DNA of 64,000 nucleotides from Chloroflexaceae bacterium (GCA_025057155.1 JANWYD010000004.1:1-64000), one strand, 5' to 3'. Shown: positions 41,009 to 50,477, counted from the stretch's first letter. Made by a program: numbers and translations. The notes: generated from the letters alone by a model not told the origin.

Positions 41009-41824
41009 ATGAAATGGTTTCAAGCGGGCCCGCGCCAACGGCGCGTCGCCGGTATGCTGCTGATGATTAGCGCCGCCCTGGGGTTGCTGATCAGCGTGGC
41101 GGGCGTCATCATCGTCAATTACGCCGGCATTGCGCTGCGATCCGGTCTGGGGCGGCAACTCGACGCGCTAGAACAGGCGCTTGACGCCACGAGCGAGGGG
41201 TTGGACCTTGCCGAGGCCTCGCTGGTAGAGGCCGAGCGCACCGTGGGCAACCTGAGCGCCACGGTTGCCAGCGCTTCGCGTGCAGTGAGCGATACTCAAC
41301 CCAGCCTGGCTGCCCTCGAAACGTTGAGCGGCACGCGGCTGCCGGCGACGATTGCCTCGACCCGTCAGGCGCTCTATAGCGCCGCGGAGACGGCCAGGGC
41401 CGTGGACGCAGTGCTGCGCGCCCTAAGCATCTTTGGTGTGCCCTACAATCCCGACGTTCCGTTAAATGTCGCCATCGAGGGCGTGGCGGAGACCCTTGAC
41501 GATATGCCGCCGGCGCTTGACGAGATCGCCTCCGGCATCAATACGGCCCGGAAAAACACCACTACGATTGCCGGCGATCTCAATGAAGTGGCGACCGGGT
41601 TGGAGGCGCTGAGCGCCAATTTAGGCGGCGCGCGCGGAGTGGTAGGCCAGTATCAGGAGGTGGTCGGGGAGCTTCAGCGCGCGGTTGCAGGTATTCGCAC
41701 CTCGGCGCCCTTCTGGATCGGCCTGTTTCAGGGGAGCGTCACCCTTTTGCTCATATGGCTGGTTCTGGTGCAACCGGGCCTGTTGCTCCAGGGATGGGAT
41801 CTCTACCAGCAGGGGCATGAATGA
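41009..41824 (+). CDS. Membrane-anchored coiled-coil protein
   Basis: A 271-residue protein not assigned to a family. One N-terminal TM helix (VAGMLLMISAALGLLISVAG), then ~200 residues of predicted coiled coil (LDALEQALDATSEGLDLAEA; LNEVATGLEALSANLGGAR), and a second TM helix near the C-terminus (FWIGLFQGSVTLLLIWLVLV) followed by a short tail. It may span the periplasm-like space as a rod. GAGG four bases before the ATG is close but acceptable. Its start lies just past the DnaA-box palindrome, and its stop overlaps the methyltransferase start by four bases. Confidence 0.75.
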   Translation: MKWFQAGPRQRRVAGMLLMISAALGLLISVAGVIIVNYAGIALRSGLGRQLDALEQALDATSEGLDLAEASLVEAERTVGNLSATVASASRAVSDTQPSLAALETLSGTRLPATIASTRQALYSAAETARAVDAVLRALSIFGVPYNPDVPLNVAIEGVAETLDDMPPALDEIASGINTARKNTTTIAGDLNEVATGLEALSANLGGARGVVGQYQEVVGELQRAVAGIRTSAPFWIGLFQGSVTLLLIWLVLVQPGLLLQGWDLYQQGHE

Positions 41825-42423
41825 TGGATCGCAGGACCATCGAGACCTACGACGCGCGGGCAGCGGAATATGCCGCAATGCAACGCGGCAAAACACCTGC
41901 AGCGCTCTACCGGTTGATCGAGCGCGTCTTTGTTCCCGGCGCGCCTACCGCCGACATCGGTTGCGGCAGCGGGCGCGACACGGCCTGGCTCGTGGCCCGC
42001 GGCTTCCCGGCGATCGGCTACGACGCCTCTCCGGGTATGCTGGCCCAGGCGCGGGCGAACTATCCGGGCCTCGATCTGCGCCAGGCCGCGCTCCCCGATC
42101 TGGAGGGGATCCCCGGCGGGGCCTTCACCAATGTGCTGTGCAGTGCGGTATTGATGCATCTGCCTGCGGAGTCCATCGAGAGGGCGCTGGCGGCCCTGTC
42201 CCGCATCGTCGCTCCGGGGGGGCGGTTGCTGATCACCTACCGCGCCAGCCAGACCGGCGATCCGCGCGAACCTGATGGGCGCCTGTATACCCCCATCGCC
42301 GCAGAGACCCTGGCGGCCGCCTGCGCCCGCCATGGCCTTCAGGTCTGGCAACAGACTGCCGAGGCCGACGGAGGCCGTCCCGGCGTGGTCTGGCGCGTCC
42401 TGGTCGCCGGACGGGCGGGGTAG
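41821..42423 (+). CDS. Class I SAM-dependent methyltransferase
   Basis: A 200-residue methyltransferase. Motif I is TADIGCGSGRDTAWLVARGF with GYDASPGMLAQARANYPG giving the post-I acid, and APGGRLLITYRAS the later strand. The start ATG (41821) overlaps the previous gene's stop (ATGA), so the two are coupled. Substrate unknown. The gene is abutted by a heptad repeat immediately after its stop. Confidence 0.8.
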   Translation: MMDRRTIETYDARAAEYAAMQRGKTPAALYRLIERVFVPGAPTADIGCGSGRDTAWLVARGFPAIGYDASPGMLAQARANYPGLDLRQAALPDLEGIPGGAFTNVLCSAVLMHLPAESIERALAALSRIVAPGGRLLITYRASQTGDPREPDGRLYTPIAAETLAAACARHGLQVWQQTAEADGGRPGVVWRVLVAGRAG

Positions 42424-42426
42424 TTG

Positions 42427-42452
42427 CATTTTGGATTTTGGATTTTGGATTG
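42427..42452 (-). repeat. AATCCAA heptad repeat, copy 6
   Basis: Plus strand reads ATTTTGGATTTTGGATTTTGGATT starting four bases after a stop codon, so the heptads read AATCC on the minus strand. Confidence 0.8.
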
Positions 42453-42554
42453 ATGTGCATGGTCAACAGGAATTGAGAGTGGGACGTGGGACAGAGGGTT
42501 TATCCACGCCCCTGTATGTTGGCGTCGTAGCGGGATCGGGGAACGACGCCGTCC

Positions 42555-44228
42555 TTACGGTTGCAGACGCCGCACCTGGGCGATTGCTTCCTGGATGCCC
42601 CAGAAAGCGGGGCGAGGCGACCAGTCGGCATTGACGATGCTGAACGACCCCTGTTCGTGGTTGGGGTCACGCCCGTTCTCGCGCTGCAAGACGCTGAAGT
42701 TCAGGTTCCAGAGGAACATGTTGCTGACCCAGGGGTAGTGGTTGAAGGTGTACCAGATCGCGCCAACAATATAGTCGCGCTGCAACTCGAAGGTGATCTG
42801 GTTGCCGAACTCATAGCCTGGCGTATTGTTGGGGGTGGCCCAGCCATACTCGGTGATCCACACCTGGTGATTGCCAAGCCCCGCCTCTTCCATGACCCGG
42901 CGCTGGTTCTCCACATGCCGGAAATAAAATGAAGGGTCATCCGTCCACCCCTGAGCGTTGCTGGGGTTTTCGGGGTAGAGCGTTTCGGGTGGGTTGGCCG
43001 AACCGCCGGGATGCAGCGCCTGGACATCGAAGTAGTCGCGGATCATCCCGCCTTTGTAGCTATACATGGCGCGCAGGTACGAAATCGTGTCCATCGCGAT
43101 GGCGGGGTTATTGGTGGCGGTGGAGGCCGGCGCGCCGGCGACCACGATGATGCGCGGGTCGGCGGCCTTGATGGCGGTGTAGGCAGCGGCCATAACCTCG
43201 ACGAAATGGCCGGGATCATCGGGGCCGATGCTGCCGCCATTCTCGTAGGCCAGGTTCTGCTCGTTCCAGATCAGAATGGCGTGCACGCGACCGCTGTAGC
43301 GCCCGGCCAGCGCCCCGGCGAAGCGCGCCAGCGTGGCCGGATCGCGGGGCAGTCCATCGCCGCCGTTGGCGGTATACCAGGCCGGGGAACGGGTGATGTT
43401 GATCATTAACAACATACCGGCGGCGTTGACATCGGCGACGATGTTGTCAAGCTCGCCCCAGAAGAAGGCCCCGCTGGCATCTTCAATGTCGCGCCAGTGG
43501 ATCTGCTGGCGAAACCAGGTGAAGCCGGCTTCACGCGCCTTACGCAGGGCGGTGACGCGGTCGGTGTAGTACAGGTGGCCGACGACGCCAAAGTTCAGCC
43601 GGGTAAGAGTAAGCGGGTAGGGCAGCCCTCCGGGACCGTCGCGAGGCGGAGCGACAGTCGGCAGCGGCGTCGAGGCCGCGGCGGCGCCGTCCAGCGGTGG
43701 CGGGGTGACGGTGGCGCCAGGAAAGGGAAGAGCAGTTGGAGGCGTGGACGCCGGGGGCAGGGTGGGCGCGCCCGGTGACGCAGGGCCAGGCGTGGGCAGG
43801 CGCACAACGATTTCGTCACCGGGGCCGGCGGGCGACGCTGGAGGCGCGCCTGGCCCTGTCTGCGCGCCGGCGCCCGGGCCGCGACGGCCCCAGGCCTCGT
43901 CAGGGAGGCCGCCACTGAGCGGGCCGGCAGCAGGGGCGCCGGGGAGCGCCGTGGCGGAGGCGTGCGCCGTGGCAGAGGCGCCTGGGCCGGCCGTGGCGGA
44001 GGCGCTTCCGGCGGCGGTGACAGAGCTGCCCCCCACGCCCGCATCGGGCGCGCCGTTGAGGCGCAGCGGCGGCAGCGGTTCAGGCTCAGGTTCGCGCAGG
44101 ATACGCGCCGTGGGCAGCGGCGCCGGCGCGGAGACGGCGACCGGCTGGCCGGCGCCGCAGGCGGTAAGGAAGAGCAACAGGATGGCGCAGGGCAACAGCA
44201 CCCAGCAACGAGCGAGTCTGACGCGCAT
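42555..44228 (-). CDS. Lipoprotein glycoside hydrolase (GH5/GH39-like TIM barrel)
   Basis: A 557-residue secreted enzyme. A signal peptide with lipobox (LLLFLTACGAG) puts it as a lipoprotein on the outer side of the membrane. A Pro/Ala/Gly-rich linker spans ~25-185. The catalytic barrel starts near residue 200 (GVVGHLYYTDRVTALRKARE), with acid/base Glu in HAILIWNEQNLAYENGG and nucleophile Glu in HQVWITEYGWATPNNTPG, the pattern of retaining clan A cellulase-like enzymes. The exact family and substrate are not resolved. GAGG seven bases upstream supports ATG 44228. It stands alone on its strand. Confidence 0.8.
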   Translation of the reverse strand: MRVRLARCWVLLPCAILLLFLTACGAGQPVAVSAPAPLPTARILREPEPEPLPPLRLNGAPDAGVGGSSVTAAGSASATAGPGASATAHASATALPGAPAAGPLSGGLPDEAWGRRGPGAGAQTGPGAPPASPAGPGDEIVVRLPTPGPASPGAPTLPPASTPPTALPFPGATVTPPPLDGAAAASTPLPTVAPPRDGPGGLPYPLTLTRLNFGVVGHLYYTDRVTALRKAREAGFTWFRQQIHWRDIEDASGAFFWGELDNIVADVNAAGMLLMINITRSPAWYTANGGDGLPRDPATLARFAGALAGRYSGRVHAILIWNEQNLAYENGGSIGPDDPGHFVEVMAAAYTAIKAADPRIIVVAGAPASTATNNPAIAMDTISYLRAMYSYKGGMIRDYFDVQALHPGGSANPPETLYPENPSNAQGWTDDPSFYFRHVENQRRVMEEAGLGNHQVWITEYGWATPNNTPGYEFGNQITFELQRDYIVGAIWYTFNHYPWVSNMFLWNLNFSVLQRENGRDPNHEQGSFSIVNADWSPRPAFWGIQEAIAQVRRLQP

Positions 44229-44416
44229 ACGGCACCTCGATCCGATGAGCACAGGATCCGTCTTGCGCTGACTCGAACGAGCGCGGCGCGCGCGACTGGC
44301 GTCTGGCTGATTACGGCGACATGATCGCCGGCTGAGGGGAAGCTGAGGGGAGGCTGAGAGGCATGGGAAAGCGGGGGATCAGGTTGCTGCGTTCCCCTGC
44401 AACTGGCCTCCTTGCC

Positions 44417-44436
44417 GGGCGAAAGGTATTTCGCCC
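44417..44436. terminator. Small perfect hairpin
   Basis: GGGCGAAA-ggta-TTTCGCCC, an 8-bp stem with a 4-base loop, in the non-coding interval. It could end a transcript, but no T-tract follows on the plus strand. Confidence 0.45.
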
Positions 44437-44623
44437 CACCAGACAGGGGGTGGGGAAGCCTGGTTGCCCCATATTCACGTCACTGGCGCATGGCGAAGCC
44501 GCATGCGCGCCTGCGGCATTGCTCGCATACCGCGAACCGCGGCTTCTCGCTCACCCGTAACCGCCGGCACGCAATGGCGCAGTGGCCTGGCATCACTACC
44601 AAGGACACTGCGCCTTCGCGCCT

Positions 44624-44648
44624 TTGCGTCAACCTTTCTGAGAAATGC
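44624..44648 (+). repeat. Dispersed 25-bp repeat, copy 2
   Basis: Exact copy of the sequence at 1232-1256, directly adjoining the stop codon of the pseudokinase gene. Confidence 0.7.
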
Positions 44649-44649
44649 G

Positions 44650-46542
44650 CTAACGCAGCCCGACGGCCCCGACGAACGCCAGGACGGCAAGCATCGCCAC
44701 GATGGCGATCACCACGACCAGGGCGATACGCTCGCGGTTATAGAGCGACCAGTCGCCGAAGAGTTGCGGCTCGAAGCCAACCAGGTGGAACTGGCGCGGC
44801 TGGTCATCGAGGAGACACTCCACCTCGGTAATCGGCGCGCCGCGGACCGTAAGCTCGGCATGGCGGATGCGCGTATCATCGCCGGCCGCGTCAATCACCG
44901 CCCGCAGCATCTCGGCGAGCGGCGCCACGCTGTACCAGGGACCCTTGTACGGATCAATCGGCCCCTCGAAGACCGGCTCGAGGCAGTTGCGGATGGCCAT
45001 CCGCGGCAGGTCCTCGACATCATCCGAGTTCTCGAACAGCATCGCCCGGCGGGACCAGGTAAAGACCAGCTCTTCCACCAGATTGCCGGCGCCCTCGCAT
45101 CTGGGGCAATCCTGCTTGCCATACCCGCGGCAGGTTGGGCACTCCGCCATTATCGTCTCTGGCGAACGGGTATGGTCACGGTTGGAGACGCGGCTGACCT
45201 TTTCGACGGCCCCCTGACCCTTGCAGGCAGCGCAGTAGACCTTGCCGGCGCCCAGGCACTCAGGGCAGGTATAAATGCGCTCCGAGCCGGGCAGCGCCAG
45301 CTCACGGGGCTGGACGCTCTCCAACGGCCCCATGTCAGGAACACGGACCTGCCACACGTCAGCAGGGGACTGGAAGGCGCGCGGCTGATCGGTAGGAGCC
45401 TGGGGACGAACGCGCGGCGTCGGTTCGGTGCGCGTCTCATACAGCACGCGCAGTTCATAGAAGTAGACGTTGTAGCTGACGATCTGCTCGAGTTGAACAA
45501 GCTGGCCAAGAGCGCGGCGGCGGAAGAAGCCGTCGCGGCTCCAGCGGTTCAAAAAGCGGCGGATGGCGTCGCGGCGGTGCAGCTCGTCGGCTCGCTTGCG
45601 AGCGCGCGAGAGATACTCCTGGAAGCGCTCGGGGAGGGCAGAATCGAGCGCCGTCTCAAAGGGGTTAGGCAGCCACTCGGCGTTCGGCTCCCAGCGCGAC
45701 TCCTCCATATCGGCGGTGGCCTGGTCAATCTGGCCGCGCAATGCCTGGCGCAGCGCGGCGGCGGCGGCCGAGGCGCTGGGAAAGCGAGCCTGCGGCTGTG
45801 GCAACAGCATGCGGCGCACGACCCGGTCGGCAGGGGCCAGGGCAGGATCAACCGCGGCCAGGCTGGGCAGGGGCGCGCCCGGCTCGGGCGGGACCTCGCC
45901 CGAGAGCATGTGGTAGGTCACGGCCCCTAGACCATAGACATCGAGCGCCGGGCTGGCCTCCCCTTCGGTGAAGCGCTGTTCGGGCGCGGAGTACGGCGTC
46001 AGATAATCCGCCTCCTCCAGGCTGCTCAGGTCGGGCGTATCAGGAGCGGCGGCGAGGCTAAGATTGGTGAGGTAGGCGACGCCCTCGGCGGTAACGAGAA
46101 TATTGGCCGGCTGCACATCGCGATGTACAATCTTCTGGGCATGGAGATAATCGAGAGCGGCGGCGATCTGCGTCACGACGCGCACGGTGAGCAGCGGCGC
46201 AAGGGGGCCGGCGGCGAGGAGCGCGCTGAGGGGCTGGGCATCGAGCTGGGGGGTCACCAGATAGTGGCCAAAGCGATCATCGTGGCCCGCGTCAATCACC
46301 GGCACCAGGTTGGGGTGATTGAGACGCGCCGCCAGGCGCGCGGCAAGCTGAAAGCGCCCCGAGGAGACCCAGTCGTTGCGGCGCAGGATGTGCACCTGCA
46401 CCGGACGTTCCAGGGTAAGGTGGCTGGCGCTGAAGACCGTCGCCAGTTCCTCCTGGGCCAGGCGCTGGATCAGCCGGTAGTTGCGCAACTCGGCGCCCTC
46501 GGCTGCCCGTTGTTCGGAGCGGGTGGTAGGGCGCGTGTTCAT
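44650..46542 (-). CDS. Pseudokinase fused to a DnaJ-type zinc region, membrane-anchored
   Basis: A 630-residue protein. Residues ~20-280 have the fold of a Ser/Thr protein kinase (HRDVQPANILVTAEG; YSAPEQRFTEGEASPALDV; DVYGLGAVTYHMLSGEVPPE). Key residues are lost: the VAIK lysine position reads VQVHIL, the HRDxKxxN lysine is Gln, and DFG is replaced by NLS. It is likely a pseudokinase. After a helical region (~300-430), four CxxC(x)G-type motifs (CPECLGAG, CAACKGQG, CPTCRGYG, CPRCEGAG) form a DnaJ-like zinc domain, and a TM helix (LVVVIAIVAMLAVLAFVGAV) ends the protein. A J-domain is absent. It may use peptide binding rather than phosphorylation. Start at 46542. Confidence 0.8.
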   Translation of the reverse strand: MNTRPTTRSEQRAAEGAELRNYRLIQRLAQEELATVFSASHLTLERPVQVHILRRNDWVSSGRFQLAARLAARLNHPNLVPVIDAGHDDRFGHYLVTPQLDAQPLSALLAAGPLAPLLTVRVVTQIAAALDYLHAQKIVHRDVQPANILVTAEGVAYLTNLSLAAAPDTPDLSSLEEADYLTPYSAPEQRFTEGEASPALDVYGLGAVTYHMLSGEVPPEPGAPLPSLAAVDPALAPADRVVRRMLLPQPQARFPSASAAAAALRQALRGQIDQATADMEESRWEPNAEWLPNPFETALDSALPERFQEYLSRARKRADELHRRDAIRRFLNRWSRDGFFRRRALGQLVQLEQIVSYNVYFYELRVLYETRTEPTPRVRPQAPTDQPRAFQSPADVWQVRVPDMGPLESVQPRELALPGSERIYTCPECLGAGKVYCAACKGQGAVEKVSRVSNRDHTRSPETIMAECPTCRGYGKQDCPRCEGAGNLVEELVFTWSRRAMLFENSDDVEDLPRMAIRNCLEPVFEGPIDPYKGPWYSVAPLAEMLRAVIDAAGDDTRIRHAELTVRGAPITEVECLLDDQPRQFHLVGFEPQLFGDWSLYNRERIALVVVIAIVAMLAVLAFVGAVGLR

Positions 46543-46967
46543 AGACCAGTAGTAACCGCAAGGCGGCCAGAGCACGGTGGGGCTAGTATATCACTTTGCC
46601 GCATCGCAATGCGACAGAAATAGATTATAGCACCTTTGTTCGGTGTGTTCAAGGGGCGTTCAATCGGTGAGCAAGACAGTGGCGCATTCGCAACAATCGG
46701 TACGTATTTCTTTTCTTACGCACAGCGTCAAAACAATTATACTGAGCGCTGTGAAGCGCGGTCGTGGCTGTCCCAACAGGAGCGAGTTCTCAGGGTTCTA
46801 GCCTGGGGCCGCTCACGCCGCACCAAACTGAACAACAGGTTCGCACACACCTCCTCTGTTCTCCTACGGCGGCGCCTGGAGGCGGGGTATCCCGCAGGGC
46901 CACCGGTTCGCCGGGCCGCCGTCCCCAATTTACCCCCTCTCTCAGCCAGCGACCGGGGCTTCGCAGG

Positions 46968-46992
46968 TCGGCCGCCCAGCCAGGGCGGCCGA
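46968..46992 (+). terminator. Hairpin with T-rich 3' side
   Basis: Perfect 10-bp arms TCGGCCGCCC and GGGCGGCCGA around agcca, followed by ttagtttt on the plus strand. No plus-strand gene lies immediately upstream, so its purpose is unclear. Confidence 0.45.
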
Positions 46993-47118
46993 TTAGTTTT
47001 GGAGCCGCTGTTCGCTCCTGAACAGCGCGCGGACTTCGGGTGATCCCGGAGCCTGTGAGCGGCAACAGGTTGATGGCAGGAAAGTGGGCCGCTTCACCGG
47101 TGATACCGGTGAATGAAC

Positions 47119-47154
47119 CACAATCCAAAATCCAAAATCGAAAATCCAAAATCG
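47119..47154 (+). repeat. AATCCAA heptad repeat, copy 7
   Basis: CACAATCC, AAAATCC, AAAATCG, AAAATCC, AAAATCG abut the stop codon of the ctp gene. Confidence 0.8.
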
Positions 47155-47155
47155 C

Positions 47156-48523
47156 TTACGCCGCTCTGAGCCGCGGCGTAAGGCGAACAAACACGCCGGT
47201 AGGGGGCGGCGGAGGAGCCATGCCGGCAAGCACGTTCAACCCCCAGGCCAGTTGGGCGTCGGCGCAGGTGGTTTGACCCTCGGCGGGTTGCCGGTCCGCA
47301 ACGCATGGCACGGCATACTGCGGATCTTCCGAAGCGGCCACTTCGTACTGGGGCGTAATCCCGACGCGGTGAATGGCCGTCCGGTCAGGCGTGAGCCAGT
47401 GGGCGATGGTGATACGGGCGCTGCTGCCATCGCTCAGGTGGTGGATGTTCTGCACCGACCCTTTGCCAAAGCTCTTCTCGCCGAGCAGCACGGTGTTCGG
47501 GCGGCGGTCGCGCAGGGCGCCGGCGACGATCTCGGCGGCGCTGGCTGAGCCGCCGTTGATCAGCACCACCATAGGCGCCTCGTAGAGGCGCGTGTCGGCG
47601 GGGCCGACGATGGTGCGCAGTTCTTTCTCCACTCCGCCGTTTTCGCGCTCGTAGAGCGCCACGCCGTCATAAAAGCGCCCGAGCACCTCCTGGGCGGTGG
47701 TAAGGAAGCCGCCGGGATTATTCCGCAGGTCGAGTACGACACTGCGGGGACGCTGGGGGATCAACTGGCGCAGCGCCTCGTCAAGCAACTGGGTGGTGGT
47801 GGCCTTGAACTCGGTGATCTGGATATAGGCCACTCCGTTGTCGAGCATCTGCGCATTGACGGTAATGATTGGCACCTCGTCGCGGGTGATGGCCACGTCG
47901 AAGGTCTGGGTGTCGGGAGGGCGGCGCAGAGTGAGGGTCACCACGGTGCCCTTGGGGCCGCGGATGCGCGCCGCAGCCCTGGCGGTGGCCTCGCTGTCGG
48001 GCAGACCGGCGATCACCTCGGCGAGGGGCACGCCATCAACTGCCACCACGACATCGCCCGAACGGAGCCCGGCCCGTTCGGCTGGCGAGCCGGGGAAGGG
48101 GCGGTCAATGACAATCGCTCCGTCCTGGACCCGCAGGTAGGCGCCAATGCCTTCGAAGCGTCCCTGCATCGACTCGCGGTTCTGGGCCGCCAGGTCCGGT
48201 TCCTGAAAGGTGGTGTACTCGTCACCGAGAGAGGCAAGCATCCCCTGAATAGCACCGTAGACCATCTTGCGCTGATCAAGCGGCTCCTGGCGGTAGAACT
48301 CGGCCTGCACCAGGTCCCACACCTCCCAGAAGACGGCGAAATCCGCGCGGGCGTTTTCCGGCGTCTCGCGGCGGAGGTCACGGTTGGCGACGCGGGCGAT
48401 GAGGGTGTCTATGGGGGTCGTTCCAACGATGCGCGCGCTAACCCAGCCGGCGGCGAAGGCTGCGACGCCGACGAGGATGGCAACCAGCGCTCCCAGGGTG
48501 ACCGCGCGAGAGGTGCGAATCAT
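47156..48523 (-). CDS. ctpA: S41 C-terminal processing protease
   Basis: A 455-residue secreted serine protease with one N-terminal TM/signal helix (LGALVAILVGVAAFAAGW). A PDZ domain lies at about 110-200 (IDRPFPGSPAERAGLRSGD; VVVAVDGVPLAEV), and the catalytic Ser/Lys pair is in INGGSASAAEIVAGALRD and LLGEKSFGKGSVQ. Such enzymes clip the C-termini of envelope proteins, and in phototrophs sometimes of photosystem parts. Length is typical. rsmE lies seven bases upstream, so the two are probably co-transcribed. Confidence 0.93.
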   Translation of the reverse strand: MIRTSRAVTLGALVAILVGVAAFAAGWVSARIVGTTPIDTLIARVANRDLRRETPENARADFAVFWEVWDLVQAEFYRQEPLDQRKMVYGAIQGMLASLGDEYTTFQEPDLAAQNRESMQGRFEGIGAYLRVQDGAIVIDRPFPGSPAERAGLRSGDVVVAVDGVPLAEVIAGLPDSEATARAAARIRGPKGTVVTLTLRRPPDTQTFDVAITRDEVPIITVNAQMLDNGVAYIQITEFKATTTQLLDEALRQLIPQRPRSVVLDLRNNPGGFLTTAQEVLGRFYDGVALYERENGGVEKELRTIVGPADTRLYEAPMVVLINGGSASAAEIVAGALRDRRPNTVLLGEKSFGKGSVQNIHHLSDGSSARITIAHWLTPDRTAIHRVGITPQYEVAASEDPQYAVPCVADRQPAEGQTTCADAQLAWGLNVLAGMAPPPPPTGVFVRLTPRLRAA

Positions 48524-48530
48524 AGGCGGC

Positions 48531-49280
48531 TTACTCTATTTCATACAGCACCATCGCAATGGCGGCGATGGGCGCGGTTTCAGCGCGCAGAACCCGCGCG
48601 CCAAGCGATACGGGTATGATACCACGCTCGCGGGCGCATGTCAGTTCATCGGGAGTGATACCGCCTTCGGGGCCGCTGAGGACGTGGATGGCCCGCCCGT
48701 CCCACTCGCCGCGATGGGCGCGCAGGACGGAGCGCAGGTGGGGCGCCTGGCCTTCCCAGAGCAGCAGGGCCAGATCGGCGCCCGCAGCGGCCTCCGTGGC
48801 GGCGGCGAAGGAGAGAGTGGCGCTCACCTCGGGCAAGATCCCGCGGCAGGATTGTTCGGCAGCTTCGCGGGCGATGCGCCGCCAGCGCTCCAGCTTGCGC
48901 GCATCGCTCCGGTCGGCGGGTAGGGAACGGGCGCAGTGCGTCGGTGTCAGCCGCCGCGCGCCCAGCTCGACGCCCTTCTGCACGGCCCACTCGAAGCGTT
49001 CAGCGCGGATGAGGGGCAGATAGAGCGTCAGGTGGACGGGAGGTTCGCCGCCGGCCGCTTCGCGGCGCACCACCACGCCAGTCACTCCGTCGCGATTGAC
49101 GGCGGTCAGTTCTACTTCCGCGGCCATCCCCAGCCCATCGAGCAGCAGCACGTGATCGCCGGGAACCAGGCGCAGCACCCGCCCGATCTGGCGGGCCAGG
49201 TCGGGATCGCTCAGGCGCACCTGCTCATCGCGCAGCGCCTCAGGGGCGACAAAGAAGCGGCGGGTGTTGGGGAGAGACAT
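48531..49280 (-). CDS. rsmE: 16S rRNA (uracil-1498-N3)-methyltransferase
   Basis: A 249-residue SPOUT-fold methyltransferase that acts on helix 44 of 16S rRNA. The N-terminus (RRFFVAPEALRDEQVRLSD) and the trefoil-knot motif LSGPEGGITPDELTCARE, with SLGARVLRAETAPIAAIAM, are diagnostic. ATG 49280 is used; earlier codons are repeat-like. It forms a unit with ctpA downstream. Confidence 0.93.
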   Translation of the reverse strand: MSLPNTRRFFVAPEALRDEQVRLSDPDLARQIGRVLRLVPGDHVLLLDGLGMAAEVELTAVNRDGVTGVVVRREAAGGEPPVHLTLYLPLIRAERFEWAVQKGVELGARRLTPTHCARSLPADRSDARKLERWRRIAREAAEQSCRGILPEVSATLSFAAATEAAAGADLALLLWEGQAPHLRSVLRAHRGEWDGRAIHVLSGPEGGITPDELTCARERGIIPVSLGARVLRAETAPIAAIAMVLYEIE

Positions 49281-49391
49281 GGCGGTTGGAGATTTTTGAC
49301 GGCGGATTCTGGATTGCCCGCGCCCCACCTGTCAACCTTCAGGATTGTAAGCCAGGCGTCGTCCTTCCAACAGGGCCAACGTGACAAACGA

Positions 49392-50453
49392 CTACCCCGG
49401 CTGTAGCACCTCGGCGATGCGCTCCTCGGCGTGGCCGGCAGCGCGGGCCGTGGCGCTCAGTTCCTCCAGGTCGGGGATGCTGGCGCGCAGCACGGTCATA
49501 GCGCCGCGCAGGCTACACGCGCCGAGGCTGGCGGGCAACACGGCCGAGTCGCCGCGCCGCAGAGCCAGGGGCGCGTGCCGGGGGTCCCGGGGTTCGATAG
49601 CGCCGGCGCCGTCAATCACCGTCAGGATCTCGAAACTGCCTGGATGCACCGTGAGATCGGCCCGCTCCGCCACGCGCCAGCGTTCCAGAGCAAAGGAGAG
49701 GCAGGCCACGAGCAGGTCGCGGCCGGGCGCCAGGGCGAGAGGGCGAATGACCCCCCGCGGCGCCGGGGCGAAGATGCTTACGTCGAGAGCCTTCTCCAGG
49801 TGCAACTCGCGCGGCCGGCCGGTCTTCGGGTCGCGGCGGCCATAGTCGTACACCCGATAGGTCAGGTCGGATTTCTGCTGGATCTCGAAGAGCATGATCC
49901 CGGCATTGATGGCGTGGAGCGTGCCGGCGGGCACGAAGATGACATCGCCGGGGGCTACGGAGAGGTGGGCCATCAGATCTTCAACTGTGCCGGCCACGAC
50001 CGCGGCGGCGAATTCGGCGCGGGTGCAGGGGCGTTTGAGGCCGTAGGTGACGGTCGCGCCCGGCGCGGCATCCAGGATGTACCAGGCCTCGGTTTTGCCG
50101 TGAAAGCCGGTGTGGGCCTCGACGCGATGGGCGTAGGCGTCGTCGGGATGGACCTGGATGGAGAGGCGATCAGCGGCGTCAATGAATTTGGCCAGGAGGG
50201 GCACATCGGCGCCGTAGCGGGCGACGGCGCGCGTACCTACCAGCGCCGGCCCGTAAGCCTGCGCCAGGTCGGCCAGGGTGCGCCCGGCGAATGGCCCGTC
50301 TACTACCGGATTGCTGTCGAAGACCTGCCAGCTTTCGCCGAGGCGCGTGGGTCGCGGCTCCGGCAACTCCAGCCATGCGGCGAGGCGCGTACCGCCCCAC
50401 AGCGGTTCGACGAGTTTGCGCCTGGTGATCAGGGGGGGGAGAGAGGTGGTCAT
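49392..50453 (-). CDS. manA: Type I mannose-6-phosphate isomerase
   Basis: A 353-residue zinc cupin isomerase which interconverts fructose-6-phosphate and mannose-6-phosphate. The zinc ligands are visible: Gln/His in LSIQVHPDDAYAH, Glu in GKTEAWYILDA, and His in PAGTLHAINAG. A second cupin with LQ-rich strands follows; length is typical of the short ManA form. ATG 50453 is preferred because the 35 codons before it translate intergenic sequence. The left neighbour rsmE is 111 bases away. It could supply mannose for GDP-mannose or surface glycans made by the glycosyltransferases nearby. Confidence 0.92.
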   Translation of the reverse strand: MTTSLPPLITRRKLVEPLWGGTRLAAWLELPEPRPTRLGESWQVFDSNPVVDGPFAGRTLADLAQAYGPALVGTRAVARYGADVPLLAKFIDAADRLSIQVHPDDAYAHRVEAHTGFHGKTEAWYILDAAPGATVTYGLKRPCTRAEFAAAVVAGTVEDLMAHLSVAPGDVIFVPAGTLHAINAGIMLFEIQQKSDLTYRVYDYGRRDPKTGRPRELHLEKALDVSIFAPAPRGVIRPLALAPGRDLLVACLSFALERWRVAERADLTVHPGSFEILTVIDGAGAIEPRDPRHAPLALRRGDSAVLPASLGACSLRGAMTVLRASIPDLEELSATARAAGHAEERIAEVLQPG

Positions 50454-50477
50454 GGGGATTTGGGATTTGGGATTGGG
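50454..50477 (-). repeat. Degenerate heptad repeat, copy 8, at manA start
   Basis: Plus strand GGGGATTTGGGATTTGGGATTGG is a variant of the heptad repeat (minus strand CAAATCC/CAATCC), directly upstream of the manA ATG. Confidence 0.65.

Larger units (their letters stand above)
44253..44649. other. Interval between the glycoside hydrolase and the pseudokinase
   Basis: About 400 bases with no gene. It holds a perfect hairpin (44417-44436) and the second copy of the dispersed 25-bp repeat next to the pseudokinase stop. Confidence 0.5.
46543..47155. other. Interval between the pseudokinase and ctp
   Basis: About 610 bases with no credible gene. It holds a hairpin at 46968-46992, G/C-rich palindromic fragments, and a heptad repeat next to the ctp stop. 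Confidence 0.5.
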
